Assembly: GCA_937873665.1 (NCBI GenBank)
Contig: CALMYW010000393.1
Location: 124,001 to 188,000, forward strand
Reading direction: 5' to 3'
DNA: 64,000 bases
From: an uncultured Sphingorhabdus sp.
GTDB lineage: Bacteria; Pseudomonadota; Alphaproteobacteria; Sphingomonadales; Sphingomonadaceae
The notes under the pieces are model-generated. The model was not told where the DNA came from. It made no database searches and saw only the letters and a list, made by a program, of their open reading frames with translations. The position numbers were made by a program, and so were the translations under genes. Of this stretch, positions 41,422-52,665 are shown piece after piece; positions within the stretch are counted from its first letter, which is position 1, and every line of letters begins with the position of its first letter.

Positions 41422-44407
41422 AGCTGTTCGCGCCAAGGTGCGGACGGTTCCTGTTGGAACTGACCTTTCGGGCGCGCTTTCGGATTGGCTGGTCGAGCAG
41501 TATCGTGATGACCGGCTTGGGCTTGCCGATGCAACGCTGTTCTTGCCAAATAATCGTGCTGTTACGGCACTGACCGCCGCATTTGTCCGATCGGCCGAGA
41601 AAGGACTGGTGCTGCCGCATATGGTAGCCATCGGGGATCTGGCGCTTGACGAAAAACTGGGGCCATTGCTCGATCCGCTTTCGCATGATGGTGAGGCCCC
41701 GTTGCCTGCAGTCGCAGACATCCAACGGCTCATGCATCTGGTTGGCCTTATCCGGCTGCGCCGCAAAGAGGCTAGCGCTGCAGAGGCACTGCACCTTGCC
41801 AAACAACTTGTTCAGACGTTGAACGAATTTGAGGTCGAGGAAAAGTCGATCCGCGACATCGATCTGGATCATGACAGCGCAGATCTGGCTGGCCATTGGT
41901 CAAAGGCCTATGACAGCCTGAAGCTTCTGTGTCGCGACAGTGCAGAATGGCTCGACGAGCAGGCATTGATGGCACCAGCGGCGCGGCGGAATGCCTTGCT
42001 GTATCGATTGTCCGAGCGGGTGAAATTGCATTCACCGTCCACGCCGGTGATCGCAGCAGGCATCACGACCGCAGCTCCTGCAATCGCAAAACTTTTGTCT
42101 CGAATCGCAAAGCTTTCGCAAGGATTGGTCCTCCTTCCGCATGTCGATTTAACGATGCCCGATGCTGACTGGGATGCGCTTGGCAGTTTCGAACCGCATT
42201 CGGATAAGACTGACAGTTCCAAAACGCTCCGCCATCAGGAAACGCACCCGCAATATCATCTGAAATTGCTGCTGCACCGAATGGGGGTGCGGCGAGATGA
42301 AGTGAAGCTATTTGCGGGTAGTTCTGCATCCACCCCGCGCGGTGTGCATCTATCGCAAGCGGTGCAGGATATTTTCTGCATCGCTGACAAAACCGTCGAA
42401 TGGCAGGAGCTATCAATCAAGCGGCGTACGCTGGATCATGTGCATTTGGTCGAAGCAGAAGATGGCGCGGAAGAGGCGCGTACCATTGCGATCATGATCC
42501 GGCAGGCAATCGAAACGCCCGGCAAGCGCATTGCCCTGGTGACCCCAGATCGCGAAATCGCTTCGCGTGTTGCTGCGCAACTGCGGCGCTGGAATATCGA
42601 GGCAGATGACAGCGCAGGCGAGCCGCTGGCGGAGCAACCGGCGGGTGTGCTGTTTCTGACGCTGTCACACATGCTTGCCAGCGAATTTGCGCCTGTGCCA
42701 CTGCTTTCGGCTTTGAAGCATCCTTTGGTGCGCAGTGGAGAGGGACGACTGGAATGGCTGGAACATGTGCGTGCGCTCGACTTGGTTTTGCGCGGGCCGC
42801 AAATGCTCACAGGCACTGGTGCAATTGCACGGACAATTGAAGAAAAAATTGCCGAAAAACGCGTTGATCCGAATTTGCTCCTATGGTGGAACAGCTTGGA
42901 AAAGCAGCTATTGCCGCAAATCGCGACCAGTCGGCGCAATCTTTCGGGGCACCTTGCCGCCACAGTCGCTTTGGCAGACGAGCTGACCGGCGGCGCTGTC
43001 TGGAAAGGTGCTGCCGGGCGCAGTCTGTCCGAATTTGTCGAGCAGCTTTCGGCACAAAAGCTGGATGTGCTTTCCGATAGCGATGTCGGAGCTTATCCCG
43101 ACATTTTGAAAGCATTATTGTCCGAATTCAGCATCCGTCCCGCATTTGGGAGACATCCTCGCGTTGCGATTTACGGCTTGCTAGAGGCGCGCTTGCAGTC
43201 TGCAGACTTGGTCATTTGTGCAGGTTTAAACGAAGGCAGCTGGCCGCAACTGCCGCAACCCGATCCCTGGCTCGCGCCACATCTTCGACGCAGGCTAGGT
43301 ATGCCCGGGCTTGATCGCAATATCGGCCTTTCTGCACATGATCTCGCCAGCGCATTGGGAGCGCCGGAAGTGGTTCTGACACGCGCTCGCCGCGACCGGT
43401 CAGGTCCGACCATTGCGTCACGTTTCTTGCTTCGATTACAGGCTCTGATGGGGGAGCGGTTGCAGGTGGAAACCAATGCCCTGATGTTGGCAAGGCAACT
43501 GGATCAGGCGGATAGGCAGACCGTATGTTATCCGCGCCCCGCTCCGATGCCATCGCCCGTGCAGCGCAAGGTGGCGATCTCCATTACCCAGATGGACATG
43601 CTCAAGGCGGATCCCTACGCCTTTTATGCCCGCAACATATTGAAACTTGAAGCACTGAAGCCCGTCGACGCCGATCCCGATCCGGCGTGGAAGGGCACAT
43701 TGGTCCATAAAATCATCGAAGATTGGACCAAGACCGGCAAACACGAACCCGATGGTTTGGTTCGCTATGCCGAGAATGTGCTGTCCGATAAATCGGTCAC
43801 GCCCGCCCTGCGCCTGTTGTGGCAGCCTCGGATCATGGCCGGGTTGCGTTGGGTGGCTTCAGAAATCGAGGCACACGCAAAGAACGGGCGAGAAATTGCT
43901 GCGTTCGAAGTCAGGGCTGAGGGTGAAATCTCCGGCATTCGCATCCATGGTCGTATCGATCGTATCGACCGGCAGGCAGACGGAAAGCTGGTGGTTATCG
44001 ACTACAAAACAGGCGGCCCGCCTGCCAAAGGCAAGGTCAATGCAGGCTATGCATTGCAGCTCGGACTGGCAGGCCTGTTGGTTGAAACCGGCGGCGTCAA
44101 GGAAGTGACCGGCGAGGTTGGCGGCTATGAATATTGTTCGCTGGCTAAAAGCAAAAGCGGCGATTTTGGCTATTGTGAGCCGCCTTTTTCCAAAAAGCCG
44201 AAGGATGGTGAGCCCGATGCGGAAACTTTTGTCAGCTTTGCCGACGGCAAGGCTAGCGAGGCAATAGCTGAGCATATTTTGAGTGATGTGCCTTTCACCG
44301 CCAAGCTCAAACCCGACTATGCTGTATATCAAGACTATGACCAGTTGATGCGCCTCGATGAATGGATCGGGCGAGCAAGCTGGAATGAGGCAACAGATGT
44401 CGACTGA
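41414..44407 (+). CDS. addB: AddB, double-strand break repair nuclease/scaffold (alphaproteobacterial type)
   Basis: With AddA it forms the helicase-nuclease that processes DNA ends for RecA-mediated repair, recognising a Chi-like site. The 997-residue protein has a helicase-like N-terminal region (ATLFLPNNRAVTALTAAF) that lacks an intact Walker A, and a C-terminal PD-(D/E)xK nuclease with GTLVHKIIEDWTK, AFEVRAEGEI, and VVIDYKTGGPP. Overlaps murU and addA in the same run, so it is co-expressed with them. Confidence 0.95.
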   Translation: MTEAVRAKVRTVPVGTDLSGALSDWLVEQYRDDRLGLADATLFLPNNRAVTALTAAFVRSAEKGLVLPHMVAIGDLALDEKLGPLLDPLSHDGEAPLPAVADIQRLMHLVGLIRLRRKEASAAEALHLAKQLVQTLNEFEVEEKSIRDIDLDHDSADLAGHWSKAYDSLKLLCRDSAEWLDEQALMAPAARRNALLYRLSERVKLHSPSTPVIAAGITTAAPAIAKLLSRIAKLSQGLVLLPHVDLTMPDADWDALGSFEPHSDKTDSSKTLRHQETHPQYHLKLLLHRMGVRRDEVKLFAGSSASTPRGVHLSQAVQDIFCIADKTVEWQELSIKRRTLDHVHLVEAEDGAEEARTIAIMIRQAIETPGKRIALVTPDREIASRVAAQLRRWNIEADDSAGEPLAEQPAGVLFLTLSHMLASEFAPVPLLSALKHPLVRSGEGRLEWLEHVRALDLVLRGPQMLTGTGAIARTIEEKIAEKRVDPNLLLWWNSLEKQLLPQIATSRRNLSGHLAATVALADELTGGAVWKGAAGRSLSEFVEQLSAQKLDVLSDSDVGAYPDILKALLSEFSIRPAFGRHPRVAIYGLLEARLQSADLVICAGLNEGSWPQLPQPDPWLAPHLRRRLGMPGLDRNIGLSAHDLASALGAPEVVLTRARRDRSGPTIASRFLLRLQALMGERLQVETNALMLARQLDQADRQTVCYPRPAPMPSPVQRKVAISITQMDMLKADPYAFYARNILKLEALKPVDADPDPAWKGTLVHKIIEDWTKTGKHEPDGLVRYAENVLSDKSVTPALRLLWQPRIMAGLRWVASEIEAHAKNGREIAAFEVRAEGEISGIRIHGRIDRIDRQADGKLVVIDYKTGGPPAKGKVNAGYALQLGLAGLLVETGGVKEVTGEVGGYEYCSLAKSKSGDFGYCEPPFSKKPKDGEPDAETFVSFADGKASEAIAEHILSDVPFTAKLKPDYAVYQDYDQLMRLDEWIGRASWNEATDVD

Positions 44408-47400
44408 GACAGACGACCAAAAGGTTCATAACCTTACAGACGCGCAGCAGGCCGCAGTGGTTCCTGATGCCAATGTCTGGCTGAGCGCGTCGGCAGGTTC
44501 GGGAAAGACGCAGGTGCTTTCGGCTAGGGTGATCCGGCTGTTGCTTGCAGGCGCGAAGCCCGAAGAAATACTATGCCTTACCTTCACAAAGGCAGCCGCC
44601 GCCGAAATGGCTGAGCGTATTAACCGCAAGCTGGCGGGCTGGGTGCAGATGAAGGATGGGCTTCTGGCTGCCGAACTACGCGCCATCGGTGCCGATTTTG
44701 CGAAGGACAAACTGCCTCAGGCGCGTAAATTATTTGCGGAAATCCTCGATGCGCCTGGCGGCGGTTTGCAGATGATGACCATTCATGCCTTTTGCCAGTC
44801 GCTATTGGCGAGCTTCCCGGAAGAGGCTGGCATCATTCCCGGTTTTGAACCGCTGGACGATCGCACCAAGATGGAACTGCAACGAGAAGTACTCACCCAG
44901 ATTGTGCGGGAAGCGGAATCCACGGGTGACATGCATATCGCGCAAAGTCTGCATCGTCTTGGACTTGAGCACGGCGAGGACAATGCCTGGGGCTTCCTGC
45001 AACGATGCGCTGCAGCGATCGAGACCATGCGGCAATTGCCGGAAGGCACAGGCATGCTGCCATTTGTGCGGCGCGAGCTTGGTTTGAATTTCGATGGCGC
45101 GGTTGAAGATCTGATCGCTACTTTTTGTTCCGACGAAGTTCTCGACCGACAGGCTATTGTCGCGGTGAAAGAACTGAATCTGGTATGGGCGAAGGGTAAA
45201 GCGGACAGCCGAGGCGCCAAAAGAGCTGCGGCAATTACGCAATGGCTGGAATTTTCGCCGATAGAACGCGCGCAACACTTTGACATGATCCATGCCTGTT
45301 GGAGCAAAGCGGATGGCGAGCCGCTTGTTGCGTCGAAGGGTTTTACGCCAGACGACGAGAGCTACATCGACCTCGCAATGTCGCTCTACAAATGGAGCCG
45401 CCATATCGTCGAGAGCCGAGCGGTTGCCAATTATGCAGACAAGCTCGCAGACGCATTGTTAGCCGGGAAGGCGTTCGCCTTGCGCTATGAAAAGCTAAAA
45501 CATACGCGTGGCCTTGTCGACTTTGACGATCTGATTTCCAAGGCAGCCGCCTTGCTCACGACCAGCGGCATGACCGATTGGGTGCGCTATAAGCTCGACC
45601 GCCGGATCGACCACATCTTGGTGGACGAGGCGCAGGATACCAACCGGAAGCAGTGGACGATCATCGACGCGCTGACAGACGATTTCTTCGCGGGGCTCGG
45701 TGCAAAAGGTGAAAAGTCGCGTACCATCTTTGCAGTTGGGGACTTCAAGCAGGCAATTTACGGATTTCAAGGCACCGATCCCGCGCGCTATCGTGAGGCC
45801 GGCGAGCGTTATGCGGAGAGGCTTGCCGAACAGAACGGCAAGCTGCATGAATTGACGCTCTCGCAGTCCTTCCGATCGACAAAGCCGATCCTGAAACTGG
45901 TGAATGCGCTAATCAGTAGGCTGGGTCATGAACGTTTTGGATTGACCGAAGCGATCGAGAATCATGTCAGCGGAAAGCCCGATATCGGATCGGTCGAACT
46001 GCTGGAGCCGGTTACTGCCGCTTCAGTTGCCGAAAATGGCGAAGCCGAAGCGGATGAGGAAAAGTGGCTCGGCCCTGAAAAGCGTGAACTGGCGGCGCAA
46101 CTTGCGATTAAAATAAAAGCACTGGTCGATGAGAGCCCTGTGCTTGCGAGCACCAATAAGCCTCTAAAGCCCGGTGACATCATGGTGCTGTTTCGTAAGC
46201 GTACCGAGTTGTCATCGCTACTCGTCGCGCGATTGCATGCATTGGGGGTGCCGGTTGCGGGAATCGACCGCATGCGTATCGACGAGCAATTGGCGGTGCA
46301 GGACTTGGTGTCCGCAATCCGCTTTGCACTGCAGCCACAAGATGATCTCAGCTTGGCCTGCCTTCTGGTCTCTCCCTTGATCGGATGGACGCAGGAGCAA
46401 TTGCTGGAATTTGGCTATCGGCGAGAGAAAATGTCATTGTGGCAGCATATCCGGCGTAAAGAATTCCTGTCGGCTGACCTGCGACCTTTGCACGATATGC
46501 TCGCAAGTGCGGATTTCACCACACCCTACCAGTTTCTCGAACAGATCCTTTCAGGGCAGACACAAGGGCGGAAGAAACTTGCCGCGCGTCTGGGCCAAGA
46601 GGTGCTGGTGCCGATTGAGGAGTTTCTGAACCTCGCGATCGAATTTGAACACAGCAAGGGCGGCACTTTGCAGCAATTCCTCGACTGGTTCGAACGCAAT
46701 TCGAGCGAAATCAAACGCGAGCGGCTGACCGGCAGTAACGAAGTGCAGATTATGACGGTGCACGGGGCCAAAGGGTTGCAGGCACCGGTGGTGATACTGG
46801 CGGATGTCACCGTCGACCCCGGTTCGCGCGGGAGCAGGGATCCCGGGTCGGTCATTGACGTAGACAATGTAGGACTGCTGCCCATCCTGAAAGTCAATAA
46901 AGACGTGCGGTTCGGCAGGCTGGCAGAAGTTGAGGATGCGCGCGAGATCAGCGAACTCAACGAACATTACCGCTTGCTCTACGTCGCACTGACTCGCGCT
47001 GAAGAACGGCTGATCATGGCGGGGAGCCTTGGCAGACAGCAGAAAGAACCAAAGCCCGAGAGTTGGTACGCAGCAATTGAGTCGGCGATGGACTCTCTCG
47101 GTTGTGCACAGATCAGCGACATCACGGGACGAACCCTGCGCGTCATGACTGGCGGGCAGGAGCAAGTCGCGAGGAAGGGAACTCAAGTTGCGATAGCGGA
47201 GGCGAACATTGCCTCACCTCCGCTGCCCGAATGGTTGATACAACCTGCAGCCCCTGAAGCGCGTCCGCCACGTCCGTTGGCCCCGTCACAGCTTGACGAT
47301 AGCGATGTCGGGGATAGGCCGTCCGAAGCAATTCTGCGCCATGCCGCAGAGCGTGGAAAACTGGTGCATGGGCTGATCGAACGTGTGGATGCTGCTCGTT

Positions 47401-47834
47401 TGAACCGCTTTGAACAGGATGCCGCTCGTTGGTTGGCCGTACGTGATCGCGAAGGACACCATGATCATAAGGCGATCATTGGTCAAGTGCAGGCGTTGTT
47501 AGACGATTCCCGCTGGAAAGCGCTCTTTTCGGAAAAGGCCCGCGCGGAAGTGCCTATCGCCGCGGTCGTTGGCGAAACCGTCATCACCGGGAGGATCGAC
47601 CGACTACTGGTCGAAGACGAGCAGGTCAGAATTGTTGACTTCAAAACATCCCGTCGCGTTCCCAAAAATGCGGCAGAGGTCAATCTCTCCGAACTCAGGC
47701 AGATGGCGCATTATGCTGCCGCGATTGAGCGCATCTTTCCGGAGAAAAAGGTTACTGCAGCGCTGTTGTACACTTATGCACCCGCTGCCATTGAATTGAA
47801 AGAAGCAGACCTTGCGCCGCATAAGCCGGTTTGA
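44397..47834 (+). CDS. addA: AddA, helicase-nuclease subunit
   Basis: UvrD-type 3'-5' helicase with a C-terminal nuclease, partner of AddB. The 1145-residue product starts MSTETDDQKVHNLTDAQQAAVV (ATG at 44397, overlapping the end of addB by 11 nt) and has Walker A SASAGSGKTQVL, FTKAAAAEMAERI, Walker B VDEAQDTNRKQW, the VGDFKQAIYGFQG and MTVHGAKGLQAPVV helicase motifs, YVALTRAEERL, and the nuclease sequence IVDFKTSRR near the end. All helicase motifs look intact. Confidence 0.96.
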   Translation: MSTETDDQKVHNLTDAQQAAVVPDANVWLSASAGSGKTQVLSARVIRLLLAGAKPEEILCLTFTKAAAAEMAERINRKLAGWVQMKDGLLAAELRAIGADFAKDKLPQARKLFAEILDAPGGGLQMMTIHAFCQSLLASFPEEAGIIPGFEPLDDRTKMELQREVLTQIVREAESTGDMHIAQSLHRLGLEHGEDNAWGFLQRCAAAIETMRQLPEGTGMLPFVRRELGLNFDGAVEDLIATFCSDEVLDRQAIVAVKELNLVWAKGKADSRGAKRAAAITQWLEFSPIERAQHFDMIHACWSKADGEPLVASKGFTPDDESYIDLAMSLYKWSRHIVESRAVANYADKLADALLAGKAFALRYEKLKHTRGLVDFDDLISKAAALLTTSGMTDWVRYKLDRRIDHILVDEAQDTNRKQWTIIDALTDDFFAGLGAKGEKSRTIFAVGDFKQAIYGFQGTDPARYREAGERYAERLAEQNGKLHELTLSQSFRSTKPILKLVNALISRLGHERFGLTEAIENHVSGKPDIGSVELLEPVTAASVAENGEAEADEEKWLGPEKRELAAQLAIKIKALVDESPVLASTNKPLKPGDIMVLFRKRTELSSLLVARLHALGVPVAGIDRMRIDEQLAVQDLVSAIRFALQPQDDLSLACLLVSPLIGWTQEQLLEFGYRREKMSLWQHIRRKEFLSADLRPLHDMLASADFTTPYQFLEQILSGQTQGRKKLAARLGQEVLVPIEEFLNLAIEFEHSKGGTLQQFLDWFERNSSEIKRERLTGSNEVQIMTVHGAKGLQAPVVILADVTVDPGSRGSRDPGSVIDVDNVGLLPILKVNKDVRFGRLAEVEDAREISELNEHYRLLYVALTRAEERLIMAGSLGRQQKEPKPESWYAAIESAMDSLGCAQISDITGRTLRVMTGGQEQVARKGTQVAIAEANIASPPLPEWLIQPAAPEARPPRPLAPSQLDDSDVGDRPSEAILRHAAERGKLVHGLIERVDAARLNRFEQDAARWLAVRDREGHHDHKAIIGQVQALLDDSRWKALFSEKARAEVPIAAVVGETVITGRIDRLLVEDEQVRIVDFKTSRRVPKNAAEVNLSELRQMAHYAAAIERIFPEKKVTAALLYTYAPAAIELKEADLAPHKPV

Positions 47835-47920
47835 GGCCCCCAAGCAAATCTATCGGAGTCGTACGCTTGCAACTCGCAAGCCGTGGCAATACATTCACAG
47901 TCAAAGAAGGAGATATTCCA

Positions 47921-48241
47921 ATGGCTACCAAAGCAGTTGGCGACAATGATTTTGCCACCGAAGTTCTAGGTTCATCAAAGCCCGTCTTAGTTGATTTCTG
48001 GGCCGAATGGTGTGGCCCATGCAAGATGATCGGCCCGAGCCTTGAAGAAATCAGCGAGGAACTGGGTGAGCAGGTTACGATCGCCAAACTCAACATTGAC
48101 GATCACCCGGATACACCGAGCAAATTCGGTGTACGCGGCATTCCTACGATGATCTTGTTCAAGGATGGCCAGGTCGTTGATACAAAAGTTGGCGCTGCGC
48201 CCAAAGCGGCTATCAAAGGCTGGCTCGAAGCAGCCCTCTAA
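47921..48241 (+). CDS. trxA: thioredoxin
   Basis: Small disulfide reductase that keeps cytoplasmic enzymes reduced. 106 residues from the ATG at 47921 (AAGGAGATATTCC upstream, an excellent ribosome site): the active site is Cys31-Gly-Pro-Cys34 in FWAEWCGPCKM, then IDDHPDTPSKFGVRGIPTMILFKDG with the cis-proline. The gap from addA (86 nt) may hold its own promoter. Its stop overlaps the argJ stop on the other strand (CTAA). Confidence 0.97.
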   Translation: MATKAVGDNDFATEVLGSSKPVLVDFWAEWCGPCKMIGPSLEEISEELGEQVTIAKLNIDDHPDTPSKFGVRGIPTMILFKDGQVVDTKVGAAPKAAIKGWLEAAL

Positions 48242-49461
48242 CTGCGGTAATCCGCGTTGATGCTGATATAGCCATGGGTCAGGTCGCACGTCCAAACGGT
48301 CGCATTGCCTGACCCCAAGCCTATGTTGACGCCAATCTGGATTTCCTGACCTTTAAGATGTGCAGAAACCGGGCTTTCATCATAGCCGTCCACAGGTAAG
48401 CCGTTGCGCGCGACCTGCGTTGCGCCAAAGCTGATTGACAGCTTGTCCCGGTCTGCGTGCTCCCCTGCCTTGCCTACCGCCATGACGACCCTACCCCAAT
48501 TGGCGTCCTCGCCCGCAATAGCGGTTTTGACGAGCGGCGAGTTGGCGATGGCGAGGCCGATTTGGCGGGCGCTTTCGTCCGATACTGCTCCGCTAACGTT
48601 GATCTCGATAAATTTCTGCGCGCCTTCCCCGTCGCGCACGACCAGATGGGCGAGTTGGCGGCAAACGTCATGCAAGGCTGATGCAAAGGCATATGCTCGC
48701 TTATCGCCATAATTGGCAAGCGGACGATTTTCTGCCTTGCCCGTCGCGAAAACCAAGACAGTATCACTTGTTGAGGTATCGCTGTCGACAGTGATGCAAT
48801 TGAAGGTCGAGCCATTGGCTTCGCTTAACAATTGCTGCAGAAAGGCGGGCTCAACTGCCGCATCCGTGAAAATATAGCCCAGCATCGTTGCCATATCAGG
48901 CGCGATCATGCCGCTGCCTTTGATGACTCCGACTATTTCAACGCGCTTGCCATCGACAATTGCGGCTGCTTTCGCGCCCTTTGCGAACGTGTCAGTTGTG
49001 CCGATCGTATCCGCCACATCCTGCCAGCTGCAAATGGGTGCATCGAATGCAGAGCGGAGGCCCGCCTCAGCCTTGTCCTTGGGCAGGGGGACGCCAATCA
49101 CCCCCGTGGACGAGACGAATATCTCACTTTCTGCGCAACCAATATGTGCTGCAACTTGACGGGTAATTGCTTCGACTGCTTCACGTCCGCGATAGCCGGT
49201 AAAGGCATTGCTGTTACCGGCGTTGACAACCAGCGCCCGCGCGCGGCCGCCCTTTACATTGTCGCGGCACAGTTCGACTTCAGAAGAGCAGCAGATATTG
49301 CGTGTTGTAACCCCGGCAACCGATGTGCCCGCATCCAGTTCGATATAGGTCAGGTCGCAGCGATCCCATTCTTTGTAGCGCGCCTTGGCCACACGCTTCG
49401 TCACGCCCGCAATCTCGGGCATTTCGGGGAAGGGGATCAGTAGTGGCGAAGGTGACGACAT
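48238..49461 (-). CDS. argJ: ArgJ ornithine acetyltransferase / N-acetylglutamate synthase
   Basis: Moves the acetyl group from acetylornithine to glutamate in arginine synthesis. The 407-residue precursor carries the self-cleavage site, the Thr of the ATMLGYIFTDA motif (about residue 190), which becomes the nucleophile of the beta chain, and FNCITVDSDTSTSDTVLVFATG downstream. The N-terminal GVTKRVAKARYKEWDRCDL start and the C-terminal CDLTHGYISINADYRS end fit the family. It is convergent with trxA, with overlapping stops, and divergent from the small secreted-protein gene. Confidence 0.95.
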   Translation of the reverse strand: MSSPSPLLIPFPEMPEIAGVTKRVAKARYKEWDRCDLTYIELDAGTSVAGVTTRNICCSSEVELCRDNVKGGRARALVVNAGNSNAFTGYRGREAVEAITRQVAAHIGCAESEIFVSSTGVIGVPLPKDKAEAGLRSAFDAPICSWQDVADTIGTTDTFAKGAKAAAIVDGKRVEIVGVIKGSGMIAPDMATMLGYIFTDAAVEPAFLQQLLSEANGSTFNCITVDSDTSTSDTVLVFATGKAENRPLANYGDKRAYAFASALHDVCRQLAHLVVRDGEGAQKFIEINVSGAVSDESARQIGLAIANSPLVKTAIAGEDANWGRVVMAVGKAGEHADRDKLSISFGATQVARNGLPVDGYDESPVSAHLKGQEIQIGVNIGLGSGNATVWTCDLTHGYISINADYRS

Positions 49462-49548
49462 ATAAAGACTTTGCTACTAGAAATGTGGTGGCGCAATGGG
49501 GATGGACGCCGGTCCAAGTCAACCCTATATGCACCGCACACAGGGAAT

Positions 49549-49830
49549 ATGCCTTTAATGCATTTGCTGCTTACTTTTCTTGCGTTGCTGACCGGCTTTT
49601 CTGCCGCACAGGCCGCACGTCCGGTTGAAGCAGCGTCGCCGACCAGCGCCGCATCGCAAATCGAATTGGCTGAAGCAGTTGCTATCGCGGCTGTCGCCAA
49701 TTCGGGTGCGGCCATAAGGGTAGAATACGAAGCCTATAAACTGTCGGGCGAAACCAAGCCTCACCCTATTCAGGCATCGACAATTGTTGCAAGCACCCCT
49801 GTTTCAAGGGCAGACCGCGCCCGGACTTAG
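49549..49830 (+). CDS. small secreted protein upstream of secA
   Basis: Not recognised. Starting at the ATG at 49549, the 93-residue product has a signal peptide (MPLMHLLLTFLALLTGFSAAQA-A), an Ala/Ser/Glu-rich middle (ARPVEAASPTSAASQIELAE) and a VANSGAAIRVEYEAYKLSG tail. Low-complexity composition and weak ribosome site (AGGGA) keep the confidence modest; it could also start at the ATG at 49558. It lies between argJ and secA, where some alphaproteobacteria carry a peptidyl-prolyl isomerase gene. Confidence 0.5.
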   Translation: MPLMHLLLTFLALLTGFSAAQAARPVEAASPTSAASQIELAEAVAIAAVANSGAAIRVEYEAYKLSGETKPHPIQASTIVASTPVSRADRART

Positions 49831-49919
49831 GCGCGCAGCGCGATTTGTTCGCGCTCTTCCCATATTTCACGCCTGCAGCAGTCAGGTGATCTCTATCCAT
49901 ATTTATCAAAGGTTTGCTC

Positions 49920-52655
49920 ATGCTCGGCACAATCGCCAAGTCCATTTTCGGTTCCTCTAACGACCGTTATGTCAAAAAGACGATGAAAATCGTCACCAAA
50001 ATCAATGCGCTCGAAGACCAGATGGCATCACTTTCAGATGATGATCTGAAGGCGCAGACACAGCGCTTTCGCGAGCGCCTTGAAGCGGGTGAGGCGCTGG
50101 ATGATATTCTGCCTGAAGCCTTTGCTACCGTTCGTGAGGCTTCGAAGCGTGTAACCGGAATGCGTCATTTTGACGTGCAGATGGTTGGCGGTATTGTTCT
50201 CCATCGCGGCGAAATTGCTGAAATGCGCACCGGTGAGGGCAAGACGTTGGTCGCAACGCTTGCCACCTATCTCAACGCAATTGAAGGCAAGGGCGTCCAT
50301 GTCGTTACCGTTAACGACTATCTCGCCAAGCGTGACGCAGAGTGGATGGGCCAGATTTATGGCTTCCTCGGGCTCACTACCGGTGTGATTGTTCCCAACC
50401 TGTCGGAAAATGAACGTCGCGCCGCTTATAATTGCGACATCACTTATGCGACAAACAACGAGCTCGGCTTTGATTATCTGCGCGATAATATGAAGCACGA
50501 GCGTGCGCAGATGGTGCAGCGCCCGTTCAACTTCGCGATCGTTGACGAGGTGGATTCGATCCTGATTGATGAAGCGCGGACGCCGCTTATCATTTCAGGT
50601 CCGACCGATGATAAATCGGAAATGTACAAGGCTGTGCATGAAATTGTGCTGCAACTTGATGAAGCCGATTATGAAAAGGACGAAAAGGCACGCAGCGTCA
50701 TCTTGACCGAAGAGGGCACGGAAAAAGCGGAGCGTCTGCTGGAATCAGCCGGATTGCTCGTTGGATCCAACTTGTACGATGCCGAAAACACTCAGGTCGT
50801 GCATCACCTTGATCAGGCCCTTAAAGCCAATACGATGTTCAAGCGCGATACCGACTACATCGTCAAAAATGGCGAAGTGATCATTATCGACGAATTTACC
50901 GGTCGTATGATGGACGGACGCCGCTGGTCGAACGGCTTGCATCAGGCGGTGGAGGCCAAGGAAGGCGTGGCAATCAAGCCGGAAAACCAGACGCTGGCGA
51001 CAATCACCTTCCAGAACTATTTCCGCATGTACTCAAAGATTTCGGGGATGACGGGCACTGCAGCCACCGAAGCGCAGGAATTTTACGACATCTATAAACT
51101 GAACGTCGTGGAAATCCCGACCAATGTTCCTGTTCAGCGGATCGACGAGAATGACGAATTCTACAAGAATACCGCAGACAAATTTGCCGCCATCGCCAAG
51201 ACGATCAAGGAGGCCCATGATCGCGGTCAGCCGGTGCTGGTCGGCACTGTCTCGATCGAAAAGTCGGAACTGCTGAGCGATTATCTGAACAAGGAAGGTG
51301 TCGAACACGCTGTCCTCAACGCGCGTTTTCACGAGCAGGAAGCGCATATCGTCGCGCAAGCCGGCCGTTTGGGTGCCGTCACGATTGCCACCAACATGGC
51401 CGGTCGCGGTACCGACATCAAATTGGGTGGCAACCTCGAATTCCGCATGGAAGACGAACTGCGCGAAATGCCTGAAGGTCCGGAACGCGATGCAGCAATT
51501 GCGCATATCAGTGCTGAAATCGAGGCTGAACGAGCAAAGGTGCTGGAAGCCGGTGGTCTGTTCGTACTCGCCACCGAGCGCCACGAAAGCCGCCGCATCG
51601 ATAACCAGCTGCGTGGCCGTTCGGGCCGTCAGGGCGATCCTGGCCTGTCGCGTTTCTATCTCTGCCTTGAAGATGATTTGTTGCGCATTTTCGGTTCGGA
51701 AACGCTGTTTGCACGCATGATGAACAGCAGTCTCGAAGATGGCGAGGCGATTGGCGGCAAATGGCTGTCCAAGGCCATCGAAACCGCACAACGCAAGGTC
51801 GAGGCGCGCAACTATGATGTGCGTAAGCAACTGGTTGAATATGACAACGTCATGAATGATCAGCGCAAGGTTATCTATGAGCAGCGCAGCGACATCATGG
51901 ATGCCGAAGCAGTCGACGATGTCCTCGATGATATGCTGCATGAAACGGTCAACAGCATTGTCGGCGAAAATTGCCCGCCTGAAACCTATCCCGAACAATG
52001 GGACGTTGATGGCTTGAAAAAGCAGGTCAGTGAAATTCTCGGACTGTACCCCGATATTGATAGCTGGCTCACCGAAGAAGCTATTGAACCGGACATCGTA
52101 GAAGCGCGAATTGCTGAAGCTGCCGAGGCCAAGCTGTCCGAAAAGCGTGCTTCGATTGATGCGACACTGTTCCGGCAGATCGAAAAGCAAATTCTGCTTC
52201 AAAATCTCGATCATCACTGGAAGGAGCATCTGGCGACTCTCGATGCACTGCGCCAGGTGATCTATTTGCGCGCCTATGCGCAGAAAAATCCGATCAACGA
52301 ATATAAGCAGGAAAGCTTTGGTCTGTTTGAACGGATGTTGTCGGCCATTCGAGAGGATATCGTCAAGACTGTGCTGACAAACGAGTTCCGGATGGAACCC
52401 AATTTCCCCGAAGGCGATCTGCCGGAATTGCCCGATTTCCTGACCACGCATTTCGATCCGCTCACCGGGGACGATGATAGCGACGATGTGGATGGCGCCG
52501 ATCTGGGCTTGATCAAGGCATCCATTCCTGCGCGTCAGGTGCCCAATAATCCGAAAGAAGGCGATCCATTTGCGGGGAACCCGAACCTGCGCCGTAATGA
52601 TCCTTGTCCATGCGGTTCCGGGCAGAAGTACAAACACTGTCACGGTGCCTATTAA
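49920..52655 (+). CDS. secA: preprotein translocase motor SecA
   Basis: ATPase that pushes unfolded preproteins through SecYEG. 911 residues from the ATG at 49920: [18 protein letters not shown] start, Walker [15 protein letters not shown], the preprotein crosslinking domain, [50 protein letters not shown], and the C-terminal zinc motif [14 protein letters not shown] that binds SecB. All domains are in order and the length is normal. Confidence 0.98.
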   Translation: MLGTIAKSIFGSSNDRYVKKTMKIVTKINALEDQMASLSDDDLKAQTQRFRERLEAGEALDDILPEAFATVREASKRVTGMRHFDVQMVGGIVLHRGEIAEMRTGEGKTLVATLATYLNAIEGKGVHVVTVNDYLAKRDAEWMGQIYGFLGLTTGVIVPNLSENERRAAYNCDITYATNNELGFDYLRDNMKHERAQMVQRPFNFAIVDEVDSILIDEARTPLIISGPTDDKSEMYKAVHEIVLQLDEADYEKDEKARSVILTEEGTEKAERLLESAGLLVGSNLYDAENTQVVHHLDQALKANTMFKRDTDYIVKNGEVIIIDEFTGRMMDGRRWSNGLHQAVEAKEGVAIKPENQTLATITFQNYFRMYSKISGMTGTAATEAQEFYDIYKLNVVEIPTNVPVQRIDENDEFYKNTADKFAAIAKTIKEAHDRGQPVLVGTVSIEKSELLSDYLNKEGVEHAVLNARFHEQEAHIVAQAGRLGAVTIATNMAGRGTDIKLGGNLEFRMEDELREMPEGPERDAAIAHISAEIEAERAKVLEAGGLFVLATERHESRRIDNQLRGRSGRQGDPGLSRFYLCLEDDLLRIFGSETLFARMMNSSLEDGEAIGGKWLSKAIETAQRKVEARNYDVRKQLVEYDNVMNDQRKVIYEQRSDIMDAEAVDDVLDDMLHETVNSIVGENCPPETYPEQWDVDGLKKQVSEILGLYPDIDSWLTEEAIEPDIVEARIAEAAEAKLSEKRASIDATLFRQIEKQILLQNLDHHWKEHLATLDALRQVIYLRAYAQKNPINEYKQESFGLFERMLSAIREDIVKTVLTNEFRMEPNFPEGDLPELPDFLTTHFDPLTGDDDSDDVDGADLGLIKASIPARQVPNNPKEGDPFAGNPNLRRNDPCPCGSGQKYKHCHGAY

Positions 52656-52665
52656 GGACTGAAGC